Positions 9,216 to 16,927 of a stretch of 64,000 nucleotides of DNA are shown piece after piece. The stretch is from Clostridiaceae bacterium. GTDB lineage: Bacteria > Bacillota_A > Clostridia > Clostridiales > Clostridiaceae. A program made the position numbers and the translations under genes. How positions within the stretch are numbered: position 1 is the first letter of the stretch; every line of letters starts with the position of its first letter. The notes beneath the pieces were generated by a model. The model was not told the origin of the DNA, made no database searches, and was given only the letters and a program-made list of their open reading frames with translations. The stretch is from the NCBI GenBank assembly GCA_029256485.1, contig JAQSXU010000002.1, positions 173,417 through 237,416 of the forward strand, in the 5' to 3' direction.

Positions 9216-10481
9216 ATGAATAATTTTTTAAAAACATACAAGTCCTCAATTATATTATTGGGCTCTGTAATTATGGGTGGAATAATAGGAATTATTGTTG
9301 GCCCAAAGGCTTCTGTTTTAGAACCTTTAGGTACACTTTTCATTAATTTAATGTTCACTATAATTGTACCACTGGTATTTTTTAGCGTAGCTTCTTCTAT
9401 AGCAGGCATGAAAAGTATGAAAAGACTTGGTAAAATTATGAGCAGTGTATTAATTATATTTACTATTACAGCATTAATAGCTTCAATTTTTGGTTTCATT
9501 GGAACTTTAGTTTTCAGCCCAACTAAAGGACTTGATCAGAGCTCCATAGAAAAGATAATTGCTCTCACAGGAAAAAGTTCTTTGGATAATAATAATGAAG
9601 GAGTACTTCAGCAGCTTGTAAATGTGGTGACAGTTTCAGACTTTACAGCCTTACTTTCAAGAAAGAATATGCTGCAGCTTATAGTTTTCTCTGTGCTGTT
9701 TGGAGTCTCTACTGCTATGATTGGTGAAAAAGGGAGGCAAGTTTCTCAGTTTCTTGAATCTGCAACAAATGTTATGATGAAGCTAGTAAGCTTAGTAATG
9801 TATTATGCGCCAATAGGTCTTTGCTGCTATTTTGCATCAATGATAGGGCAGCTTGGTTCTCAAATTCTTCAAGGATATTTGAGAGTATTTGTTCTTTACT
9901 TAGTTTTAGCCGTTATATACTATTTTGGTTTCTTTTCTATTTATGCTTTTGTAGCAGGCGGGAAAAATGGTATTAAAACCTTTTGGAGAAATGCAGCTGA
10001 ACCTTCTATTATGGCTCTTGCTACCTGCTCTAGTGCAGCATGTATACCAGTTAATATAAGATCAGCTAAAAAAATGGGAGTTCCTAAAGACATTGCTGAA
10101 ACAGTACTTCCCCTTGGAGCTAATATTCATAAAGATGGTTCAGTTTTTGGTGGTGTAATGAAGGTAACATTCCTGCTGGGGCTATTTGGTAAAGATATGA
10201 AGAGTTTGCCCGTAATTATGGGGGTCATATTTGTTTCATTTTTAGTAGGAGCAGTTATGGGAGCAATACCAAATGGAGGTATGATTGGTGAAATGTTAAT
10301 TATAGGTATATACGGTTTTTCACCAAATGTTCTTCCTATCATCGCTATAATAAGCACTATTATTGATGCCCCTGCAACTGTGCTGAACTCAACAGGAAAT
10401 ACTGTATCTTCAATGATGATAACAAGATTTGTAGATGGAAAGCTTTCTGATACAGGTAGCATAGCTGAAAGTTTAACTTAA
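9216..10481 (+). CDS. dicarboxylate/amino acid:cation symporter (DAACS family)
   Basis: A 421-residue membrane transporter of the GltP/SdcS fold that couples Na+ or H+ to uptake of glutamate, aspartate or C4-dicarboxylates. The signature hairpin-loop region reads TCSSAACIPVN, followed by GANIHKDGSVFGG and a C-terminal ATVLNSTGNTVSS. These positions match family substrate- and cation-binding loops but differ from the canonical NMDGT, so the substrate is uncertain. GGAGG lies 8 bases before the ATG. It is a single-gene unit closed by the hairpin at 10503. Confidence 0.9.
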   Translation: MNNFLKTYKSSIILLGSVIMGGIIGIIVGPKASVLEPLGTLFINLMFTIIVPLVFFSVASSIAGMKSMKRLGKIMSSVLIIFTITALIASIFGFIGTLVFSPTKGLDQSSIEKIIALTGKSSLDNNNEGVLQQLVNVVTVSDFTALLSRKNMLQLIVFSVLFGVSTAMIGEKGRQVSQFLESATNVMMKLVSLVMYYAPIGLCCYFASMIGQLGSQILQGYLRVFVLYLVLAVIYYFGFFSIYAFVAGGKNGIKTFWRNAAEPSIMALATCSSAACIPVNIRSAKKMGVPKDIAETVLPLGANIHKDGSVFGGVMKVTFLLGLFGKDMKSLPVIMGVIFVSFLVGAVMGAIPNGGMIGEMLIIGIYGFSPNVLPIIAIISTIIDAPATVLNSTGNTVSSMMITRFVDGKLSDTGSIAESLT

Positions 10482-10502
10482 AAAAGTTTAAATATAATAT
10501 AA

Positions 10503-10535
10503 AAAAATGCTGGCAATTATTATTTGTCAGCATTT
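10503..10535. terminator. bidirectional terminator
   Basis: Arms AAAATGCTGGCAA and TTGTCAGCATTTT (one G-T pair) with a short AT loop. T-rich on both outer sides, between the convergent symporter and nitroreductase genes. Confidence 0.8.
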
Positions 10536-10554
10536 TAGTTTTGATAAACTTGAA

Positions 10555-11181
10555 TTAAATATATTTTACGAATTCTTCAACTGGTTTTCTATAGCCTCTA
10601 AGCCTTTTTTTCTTAGGATCCTCTATTCCAATGGTAATCAAAATTGCTGGTTCATACTGTTCAGGAACTTTAAATAACTTTTTTACTACCTCTCCATTAA
10701 AACCTATCATTGGGCATGTATCCCATCCTCTGTCCTTTGCAATTAACATAAACATCATTGCAGATATTGAAGCGTTTCTAATTGCCTCGTCTCTAATAAA
10801 TGCTTCTCCTCTGCCTTCGTATAGATTATAAGTATCTTCAATCATTCTAGTGTATGCAATCTGGTCCATCATGCCTAGCTGCTTCATTGGTTCATATATC
10901 TTTTCAACATCTTTATATGCCATTTTATCTCCAAACACTAAAACTGCAGCCGATGCAGTATGAACTTTGTATTGAGGACATGCCTTGTCCCTAAATAGCT
11001 CCTTCATTTCCTTATCCCTTATTACTAAATATCTTGCATGCTGAAGATTGAAGCATGAGGGCTGTAATGCTAATAACTTGAATATTTCATCAAATTCTTC
11101 TTTAGGAATTTCAATACCCTCTTTAAAATTATTAGCAGATTTTCTATCGTTTATCAGTTCAGTAAAAGTTGAATAGCCCAT
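10555..11181 (-). CDS. nitroreductase family protein
   Basis: A 208-residue FMN-dependent nitroreductase-fold protein. It has the N-terminal family pattern of a helix ending NDRKSAN, then LLALQPSCFNLQHARYLV (the FMN-contact region), and a C-terminal ITIGIEDPKKKRLRGYRKP resembling the usual GYP..K.R..R..P end. A good GGAGG precedes the ATG. The 21-base gap to the pirin gene implies one transcript, under the divergent HxlR regulator. Likely role: reduction of quinones or nitro compounds with NAD(P)H; substrate unknown. Confidence 0.88.
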   Translation of the reverse strand: MGYSTFTELINDRKSANNFKEGIEIPKEEFDEIFKLLALQPSCFNLQHARYLVIRDKEMKELFRDKACPQYKVHTASAAVLVFGDKMAYKDVEKIYEPMKQLGMMDQIAYTRMIEDTYNLYEGRGEAFIRDEAIRNASISAMMFMLIAKDRGWDTCPMIGFNGEVVKKLFKVPEQYEPAILITIGIEDPKKKRLRGYRKPVEEFVKYI

Positions 11182-11202
11182 TTAAAATTTCCTCCTTCGA
11201 AA

Positions 11203-12015
11203 TCATTTATCTAATAGCTCATTATTAAAATCATCTATTGCCTGCAGTATTTCATCCATAGTATTCATTACGAATGGACCATATTTAGCAATTGGTTCAT
11301 TTAATTTGTCTGCGCTTATAAATAAGAATCCTGAATCATTACCCTGTACGGATACATTTCTCTCATCTTCTATTACAGCTAAATTTTTAGAGCTCACATT
11401 AACAATTTCATTACTTGTACTAATTTTCACTTCACCGGAATGGACATATATTAGGTTTACTTCTTTCATTTCTTTTTTAAAAATACCGCCGTTAACATAA
11501 ACATCCAAATAATCTACTGGAAGGTAAGTTCTCAAAGTGCTCTCTACATTATTATATCTTCCTGAAATTATTTTTACAATAATTCCACTATCTTTTATTA
11601 CTGGAATATCATTCTCCTTAAGATGTCTATATTGGGGCTGAACCATTTTGTACTTTTTAGGCAGATTTACCCATAGTTGATACCCCCAAAGCTTTCCATT
11701 GTCCATAGCTGGCATTTCTTCGTGTAAAATCCCCTTGCCAGCTGTCATCCACTGTACTTCTCCTGGATTTAGTTTACCTTCATTTTTATTTGAATCTCTA
11801 TGAACAAAACTTCCCTCTATCATATAAGTAATAGTTTCCATTCCTCTGTGCGGATGCATTGGGAATCCTGCTATATAATCATTTTTATTATGGCTTCTGA
11901 ATTCATCTAGCAGCAAAAAAGGATTTGCATTGTCCATGGCGCTAGTACCAATTACTCTGTTTAACTTTACACCAGCACCATCTTTAACACTTTCACCTTT
12001 GATTACTTTAATCAT
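11203..12015 (-). CDS. pirin family protein
   Basis: A 270-residue bicupin. Pirin motifs are clear: DEFRSHNKNDYIAGFPMHPH with the metal ligands of MHPHRGMET, then MIEGSFVHRDS and VQWMTAGKGILHEE. Pirins bind Fe/Ni and some have quercetin dioxygenase activity, while others act in redox signalling. AGAGGTG lies before the ATG. It is the first gene of the pirin-nitroreductase operon, transcribed away from an HxlR regulator, which fits an electrophile or quinone response. Confidence 0.92.
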   Translation of the reverse strand: MIKVIKGESVKDGAGVKLNRVIGTSAMDNANPFLLLDEFRSHNKNDYIAGFPMHPHRGMETITYMIEGSFVHRDSNKNEGKLNPGEVQWMTAGKGILHEEMPAMDNGKLWGYQLWVNLPKKYKMVQPQYRHLKENDIPVIKDSGIIVKIISGRYNNVESTLRTYLPVDYLDVYVNGGIFKKEMKEVNLIYVHSGEVKISTSNEIVNVSSKNLAVIEDERNVSVQGNDSGFLFISADKLNEPIAKYGPFVMNTMDEILQAIDDFNNELLDK

Positions 12016-12047
12016 AATAACACCTCTCTTTATTAAAAAAATATTGC

Positions 12048-12092
12048 TTACTTTATGTTAGTATGATACTATAAGTAATATACATTAGTCAA
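12048..12092 (-). promoter_or_regulatory. promoter with overlapping dyad, probable HxlR operator
   Basis: Minus-strand promoter TTGACT (12092-12087), 18 bases, TATCAT (12068-12063) upstream of the pirin gene. The -10 sits in the perfect dyad AGTATGATACT (12060-12070), flanked outward by TTACTT and AAGTAA half-sites (12048-12078). HxlR regulators such as YodB bind TACT-type dyads overlapping promoters of divergent genes, so this is the likely operator. Confidence 0.5.
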
Positions 12093-12161
12093 GTAAGTTT
12101 GTTGCTTTTTTTTATTTACTTTTATTCATTTAGTATGTAAAATGTTAGTGAGGTGATATTT

Positions 12162-12470
12162 ATGAATGATTTTCATCTATGCCCCAGATTTGAAAAGGCT
12201 TTTAAGCTATTGGGAAAAAAGTGGAATGGACTTATAATAAGAGTACTTCTTAACGGTCCTAAAAGATTTTCTGAAATAAAAGAATTAATTCCAGAATTAA
12301 GTGACAGAGTTCTCACAGAAAGATTTAAAGAACTTGAAGCTGAAGGCATTATTATAAGAAATGTATTTCCTGAAACCCCAGTAAGAGTAGAGTATGAAAT
12401 TACTGAAAAGGGAAGAGAACTTGAATATGCCATGGAAGAAATCCAAAAATGGGCTGAAAAGTGGATGTGA
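12162..12470 (+). CDS. HxlR family transcriptional regulator
   Basis: A 102-residue winged-helix regulator: FEKAFKLLGKKWNGLII, then LNGPKRFSEIKELIPELSDR and the wing region ITEKGREL, all characteristic of HxlR/YodB/QorR. A lone Cys near the N-terminus (LCPRF, residue 7) sits where redox-sensing HxlR members such as YodB carry their reactive Cys. The start is the ATG at 12162 after GTGAGGTG; a GTG at 12153 lies in the RBS. Divergent from pirin-nitroreductase, so it probably represses them and itself through the shared dyad. Confidence 0.92.
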   Translation: MNDFHLCPRFEKAFKLLGKKWNGLIIRVLLNGPKRFSEIKELIPELSDRVLTERFKELEAEGIIIRNVFPETPVRVEYEITEKGRELEYAMEEIQKWAEKWM

Positions 12471-12472
12471 TT

Positions 12473-12524
12473 AATAATTGCTCAGTGGAAACCTTACTGT
12501 GTTTAGAACCGCTGGGCAATTATT
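12473..12524. terminator. bidirectional terminator
   Basis: Sixteen-base arms AATAATTGCTCAGTGG and CCGCTGGGCAATTATT (two G-T pairs) around a 20-base loop. It closes the HxlR gene and overlaps the last codon of the convergent gene. Confidence 0.7.
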
Positions 12525-13275
12525 ATAAAATCATATTTAACGGTACATAATATTTTATATACCTATTTCCAAAGTTATCTACATAATTTCCTTTATTATT
12601 AAGCACCATTATGGTTGCTCTTTTATTTATATTAGTTATAATTCCGCTTATATTTAAATCGTTATGTTTAAATGTTACCTTTTTGCCGATTGCTGCATTG
12701 TATTTATTTTTTGCAATCTGGTTTGCTGTTGGAAGCTCATGATATGATTTAGTATGTCCAAAAATACTATTGGCAATACCCTTAAATCTTTTACCGCTGC
12801 AGCTGGATTGTCTGTACATTGTTAATTCTAAAAGATGGCATATTTCATGTTCAAATACTAGCTGTAAGGCTTCTAATGCATCAATAGAAATAATTCCATT
12901 AACAATCTTATCACCCTTTGTTTCATAAAACTTAAAGAAAAAGTTAACTGCCATTCTAATTTCAAATTTAACCTGGTTTAAAGGCAAAGATCTAATGTTT
13001 CTAGGATAAATAGTTTTCCCTGCACTGCTTGTCATTCTTTTTGACAGTGAAAATTCCAGCTTCCCATATAAATTATCTTTAAAATAGTTCTGCAGAAAAG
13101 TTCCGTCATATAGTTTAAACAGCAAGTATAAATCATTTACTGATACTTTTTTTATTATGCCGTTTTTTATATTTTCTGAGGTGCTTATTAGTTGATTATA
13201 AACATACTTTCTTTTTAATTTAATATCATCAATTGAATAATGTAAATTTTCAATATAACTTTTACCATTGTACAT
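12523..13275 (-). CDS. SprT-like putative zinc metalloprotease
   Basis: A 250-residue soluble protein. The core is LQLVFEHEICHLLELTMYR, an HExxH zinc motif near residue 143, followed by a Cys/Gly/Lys segment SSCSGKRFKGIANSIFGH in the position where SprT/Spartan proteins carry the third ligand region. No zinc-ribbon CxxC is seen; instead there is a C-terminal beta-rich segment. I assign it to the SprT-like superfamily with moderate confidence. It begins 33 bases after the sigma-54 regulator gene with a GGAG ribosome-binding site, so the two are probably co-transcribed. Confidence 0.6.
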   Translation of the reverse strand: MYNGKSYIENLHYSIDDIKLKRKYVYNQLISTSENIKNGIIKKVSVNDLYLLFKLYDGTFLQNYFKDNLYGKLEFSLSKRMTSSAGKTIYPRNIRSLPLNQVKFEIRMAVNFFFKFYETKGDKIVNGIISIDALEALQLVFEHEICHLLELTMYRQSSCSGKRFKGIANSIFGHTKSYHELPTANQIAKNKYNAAIGKKVTFKHNDLNISGIITNINKRATIMVLNNKGNYVDNFGNRYIKYYVPLNMIL

Positions 13276-13308
13276 TTTAATACTCCATTCTAAAAAACTA
13301 TATCAGCT

Positions 13309-14696
13309 TTATCTGTCATGTATTTCTAAATCATAAATTTTTCTATAAAGGGTTACCCTAGGTATTTTTAGCATCTTTGCAGCCTCACTTTTATTGTAAT
13401 TACACTGCTTTAAGGTACTTTCAATTAATTCCTTCTCAACGTTATTTACAATTGCATTAAGCCCAATATCCTCAATATTAATTTTCCCCATAATTGACTC
13501 ATTAAGCAGAAATTTAGGTAAATCATTTAAATCAATATTTACATTTTCAGCACTGACACACATTTTATCTACTACATTCTTTAATTCTCTTACATTTCCC
13601 GGCCAAGAGTAATTTATCAATATCTTCATAATGCTGTTTGGAATTTTTCTATAAATTCCTGATTCCTTATAAAATCTAAGCAAAAATTCATCAATAAGTG
13701 CTTTAATATCATCCTTTCTATTTCTTAAAGGCGGTACATCAATATTCAAAACATTAATTCTATAATATAAATCCTCTCTGAATTCACCATGGTTTATCAT
13801 GGTTATTAAATTTTTATGAGTTGCGCTTATAACTCTTGCGTCTATGGGGATTGTGCGCTGACCTCCAACCCTTACTATTTCTTTTTCCTGAAGAGTTCTT
13901 AAAATTTTAGCCTGCATATAATAAGGCATGTCCCCAATTTCATCAAGAAAAATAGTTCCTCCGTTGGCAATTTCAAACTTGCCTATATTTCCGCCTTTTT
14001 TTGCACCTGTAAAGGCACCCTCTTCATAGCCGAAAAGTTCAGATTCAAGCAAATTTTCTGGTATTGCTGAGCAGTTAATAGTTACAAATGGTGCATTTGC
14101 TCTTTCACTTTCATTGTGAATGGCATGGGCAAATAGCTCCTTACCCACTCCGCTTTCCCCTGAAATCAATACGTTTAAATTCACCTTGGCAGTTTTTTAA
14201 CATCTCTCTTACACCTGACTATTTGTTCAGATTGTCCTATTATATCATCTAAATTATATCTGGAGGTATTTACTCTGGCTATTTCATTTTTATACAATTT
14301 GAGCTCTTTATCCAGCAATTTGCACTTATCCAATATAGTTTTCATCTGCTGTATTTCTTCAAATAAAAGCATACCTAATCCCCCTACCAGGTTTCCGTCA
14401 TTGTCCAGTATAGGTATTCTATGGCATATGGCCTCTTTTCCATTGGGAAATTTGTGTCTGGCAGCTATGTCTGCTTTCTTATTGTTTAGAGATATTAGGA
14501 ATTTTGAAGTTGGATTTATGTCCGTTACTATTTTGCCAACCATTTCATAAATAGGTATTTGGAGAAAATCAGAAAATACTTTATTTATATAAATCATTCT
14601 TCCTTCGTTATCTAAAAAATCAACTGCAATGGGTATATTATCAAAAGCGCCATGGCAAAATTCCAAAAACTCTTTCGAACCAATAAAATTGCCCAT
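13309..14696 (-). pseudogene. sigma-54 dependent activator (PAS-AAA+-Fis HTH), frameshifted
   Basis: Two adjoining reading frames make one enhancer-binding protein. The upstream part (14696-14181) has a PAS domain (IPIAVDFLDNEGRMIYINKV) and ends DDIIGQSEQ...VKKLPR-stop. The downstream part (14184-13309) has Walker A GESGVGKE, an intact GAFTGA loop, Walker B GTIFLDEIG and a C-terminal Fis-type helix-turn-helix (KSEAAKMLKIPRVTLYRKI). The break is at an A6 run (14193-14198, as T6 on the plus strand). With seven A the frame would read VKKTAKVNLNVLISGESG, the normal family sequence. Either a real recent loss, a sequencing error, or slippage. Everything else, including its promoter, looks intact. 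Confidence 0.85.
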
Positions 14697-14760
14697 TAAG
14701 CTCCCCCCTAATTACTAATCAATATAAAAAGGTATTTATTTATTCATTATAACAAATTGG

Positions 14761-14804
14761 AAAAGCATGTGGTATTAATATAATTAATATTACACATGCC
14801 TTTT
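14761..14804 (-). promoter_or_regulatory. hairpin in the 5' leader of the sigma-54 activator
   Basis: Arms GCATGTG...TATTAAT and ATTAAT...CACATGC with flanking AAAA/TTTT form a stem of about 16 pairs with a small bulge. On the minus strand it is followed by CTTTTCC, so it could be a weak leader terminator. It lies between the sigma-54 promoter and the start codon. Confidence 0.4.
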
Positions 14805-14890
14805 GGTATGAAATTTAACCTTTTTCTTTTAAATTTCTAAAAAGTCACTGGTAGATATTTTATCATTACAATGTAATTGTTTACATTTAT

Positions 14891-14907
14891 AGCAATGTTT
14901 ATGCCAA
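14891..14907 (-). promoter_or_regulatory. sigma-54 (-24/-12) promoter
   Basis: The minus strand reads TTGGCAT, 5 bases, TTGCT. GG and GC are 12 bases apart start to start as required, matching TTGGCAY-N5-TTGCW. It points at the sigma-54 activator gene, giving a transcript start near 14880 and a leader of about 180 bases. Confidence 0.7.
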
Positions 14908-14956
14908 TGTATTTTTTTGAACATATCTTATGAAAATTGAATAGTACAGCTGCAAT

Positions 14957-14997
14957 TTTGTAACAAAAGCATACATGTGTAACAATTTGTTACACAT
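14957..14997. promoter_or_regulatory. enhancer-like dyads upstream of the sigma-54 promoter
   Basis: A perfect inverted repeat TGTGTAACA-N3-TGTTACACA at 14976-14996 and a second dyad TTTTGTAACAAAA at 14957-14969 share the half-site TGTAACA. They lie about 50-90 bases upstream of the -24 element, the usual position for upstream activating sites bound by Fis-type regulators. Confidence 0.55.
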
Positions 14998-15169
14998 TTT
15001 TCCACTATAAAGCACCTAATGAAAGTTATTTTTCATTATGTATCCCAGGTAATAGATGAAATAATTGAATTTTTAGGATACTTTAGGTATGATGCTACTT
15101 GCAAAATATCCTATGTAAAATTAGAATAAATATATATATTAATTTTTATGAAAATTCAGGGAGGATATT

Positions 15170-15739
15170 ATGATGATAAAAGATTTGATTTTAAAGAACA
15201 GAAGTTACAGAAAATTCTATGAGAATGAAAAAATAGATACTAACACATTAGAAGAGCTTGTAGATTTAGCTAGAATATCATCTTCCGGAGGCAACTTGCA
15301 AAGCTTGAGATATTATTTATCAAATTCTCAGACCACCAATGAAATTATTTTTAACAACATAAAATGGGCTGGATATTTGAAGGACTGGGATGGACCTGAA
15401 CAGGGAGAACGCCCAAGTGCATACATAGTAATGCTGAATGATAATCAGATTAGTAAAAATTTATTCTGGAATCATGGTATAGCTGCAACTAATCTTCTGC
15501 TTGGGGCAGTGGAAAAAGGATTTGGCGGGTGCATGTTCGGCAGTGTAAACAAAGCTAACCTTGCAAATGCACTGAAAATAGACTCCAAATATGATATAGT
15601 AATGGTTATAGCACTTGGAAAGCCTAAAGAAATTGTTAAATTAGAACCTATGAAAAATAATGATGTAAAATACTACAGGGATGAAAATCAAATTCATCAT
15701 GTTCCCAAGAGAGATCTAAATGATATAATTATAAAATAG
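15170..15739 (+). CDS. nitroreductase family protein
   Basis: A 189-residue FMN nitroreductase-fold protein: ILKNRSYRKFYENEKID at the start, the Ser/Gly/Asn segment SSSGGNLQSLRYYL for FMN phosphate contact, GFGGCMFGSV in the middle, and IALGKPKEI near the C-terminus. Two adjacent ATG codons (15170 and 15173) follow GGGAGG; the first is taken. It is followed after 10 bases by a monooxygenase-type gene and then by a TrmB regulator. Substrate not deducible; a quinone or nitro compound reductase is a reasonable guess. Confidence 0.88.
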   Translation: MMIKDLILKNRSYRKFYENEKIDTNTLEELVDLARISSSGGNLQSLRYYLSNSQTTNEIIFNNIKWAGYLKDWDGPEQGERPSAYIVMLNDNQISKNLFWNHGIAATNLLLGAVEKGFGGCMFGSVNKANLANALKIDSKYDIVMVIALGKPKEIVKLEPMKNNDVKYYRDENQIHHVPKRDLNDIIIK

Positions 15740-15749
15740 GAGATAAAAA

Positions 15750-16037
15750 ATGATAAAAGTAGTAGCTAAACATTTCGTAAAAGAAAATAAAATTGATGAA
15801 ATTCTAAAATTATATAAAATACTAGTAGAAAAATCAAGAAATGATGAAGGATGTATAAGTTACGAATTATTTCAAGATGTAAATGACCAAAGCATACTTA
15901 CAATAATTGAACAGTGGGAAAATAGAAAGGCCTTGGATAATCACTTAAGTGACAGTGATTTTAAATTATTGATTTTAAAAACTTCTGATATGTTAGAAAA
16001 AGAAACTGAAATTAATTTATATAAACAAATAATATAA
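15750..16037 (+). CDS. antibiotic biosynthesis monooxygenase (ABM) domain protein
   Basis: A 95-residue dimeric alpha/beta-barrel protein of the YgiN/ABM type. The family pattern is visible: KHFVKENKIDEILKLYK, the ligand-site segment DEGCISYELFQDV, and IIEQWENRKALDNHLSD. YgiN-like members oxidise quinols or protect against quinones. AGGAG is 6 bases before the ATG and the gap to the nitroreductase is 10 bases, so the two enzymes are likely one functional unit. Confidence 0.85.
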   Translation: MIKVVAKHFVKENKIDEILKLYKILVEKSRNDEGCISYELFQDVNDQSILTIIEQWENRKALDNHLSDSDFKLLILKTSDMLEKETEINLYKQII

Positions 16038-16072
16038 ACTGTGTAAATTTATATTTTTATTTGGAGGAATAT

Positions 16073-16876
16073 ATGAGCTTAAAAGATGGAATAATTGATA
16101 AACTAACAACTATCGGATTTAACAAATACGAAGCCAAAGTATATTTAACCTTACTTGAAAATCAGGAAATTACTGCCTATGAAATTAGTAAAAGATCTGG
16201 TGTTCCACAGTCAAAAATTTATGAAACCGTAAGATCTCTTGTAAATAAGGGTATTTCTTCAATGAACGGTTTTGAACCTGTAAAATATTCTGCACTTCCT
16301 TTAGATGAATTTTTAAACAACTATAAAAGTTCAACTGAATCAACTATAGATTACCTTAAGGAAAACATTAAAAATATAAATGACGTTCATACATCAGATT
16401 ATATGTGGCATTTTAATGACATAGACTCTATAAAAAATAAAGTAGATGCTATGATAAATAATTCAAAAAAAAGCATATATTTATCTATGTGGAATGAAGA
16501 ATATAATGGGTTTTATGAGGACTTATTAAATGCCAGTAAACGAAGTGTAGATATAGTTTCAGTGTTGTATGGAAACGTAGAAAATGAAATTGGTAAAATA
16601 TATCATCATGAAATGCATGGTATGAAGGAAGATGCAGCTGTTAACGGCAGATGGATATGTCTTGTTACTGATTATAGCGAGTGTCTGTTTGCTATTATTA
16701 AGGGAAATGACAGCTCCTGCGTCTGGACACAAAATAAATCTTTCATGCTGGTTACTGAGTGTTTCATTACACACGATATTTTTCTTGCAGAGATATATTC
16801 CAAGCATAGAGATGAGCTTGATAATGAGTTTGGCTATAATTTAGAGAAAATCAGAAAACACCTTCACATAGGTTAA
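16073..16876 (+). CDS. TrmB family transcriptional regulator
   Basis: A 267-residue regulator. The N-terminal winged helix reads LTTIGFNKYEAKVYLTLL, then ITAYEISKRSGVPQSKIYE and LVNKGISS, which is the TrmB signature; the rest is the effector domain (residues 100-267), rich in Ser/Trp. The start is the ATG at 16073 after TTGGAGGAATAT; an in-frame TTG at 16061 is inside the RBS. It closes the nitroreductase-ABM operon and probably controls it. The inducer is unknown. Confidence 0.9.
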   Translation: MSLKDGIIDKLTTIGFNKYEAKVYLTLLENQEITAYEISKRSGVPQSKIYETVRSLVNKGISSMNGFEPVKYSALPLDEFLNNYKSSTESTIDYLKENIKNINDVHTSDYMWHFNDIDSIKNKVDAMINNSKKSIYLSMWNEEYNGFYEDLLNASKRSVDIVSVLYGNVENEIGKIYHHEMHGMKEDAAVNGRWICLVTDYSECLFAIIKGNDSSCVWTQNKSFMLVTECFITHDIFLAEIYSKHRDELDNEFGYNLEKIRKHLHIG

Positions 16877-16916
16877 AAAAGCTGTCCCCTGTATTTTATT
16901 ACTGGGGACAGCTTTT
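16877..16916. terminator. strong bidirectional terminator
   Basis: Perfect 13-base arms AAAAGCTGTCCCC and GGGGACAGCTTTT around a 14-base loop, between the convergent TrmB and arcC genes. Confidence 0.9.
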
Positions 16917-16927
16917 GCATTAGTTTA

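Larger units (their letters stand above)
14697..15169. other. 473-base regulatory region between divergent genes
   Basis: Holds, from the activator side outward, a hairpin (14761-14804), a minus-strand sigma-54 promoter (14891-14907), two enhancer-like dyads (14957-14997), and then about 150 AT-rich bases before the nitroreductase start in which I see no clear sigma-A or sigma-54 promoter. No ORF with a ribosome-binding site was found here. Confidence 0.6.

Noticed and set aside
14181..14200. Programmed -1 frameshift in the sigma-54 activator
   Set aside because: The A6 run is short, and P-site re-pairing of the preceding codon after a slip would be poor. No downstream pseudoknot was evident. 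Sequencing error or recent mutation is simpler, though slippage is not excluded.
14975..14997. Rex or catabolite-repressor box
   Set aside because: The half-sites are oriented TGTAACA...TGTTACA, opposite to the TTGTTA...TAACAA Rex form, and no cre-like CG centre is present.
15000..15169. Sigma-54 promoter for the plus-strand nitroreductase (GGTATGATGCTACTTGCA)
   Set aside because: The GG and GC are 15 bases apart start to start instead of 12.
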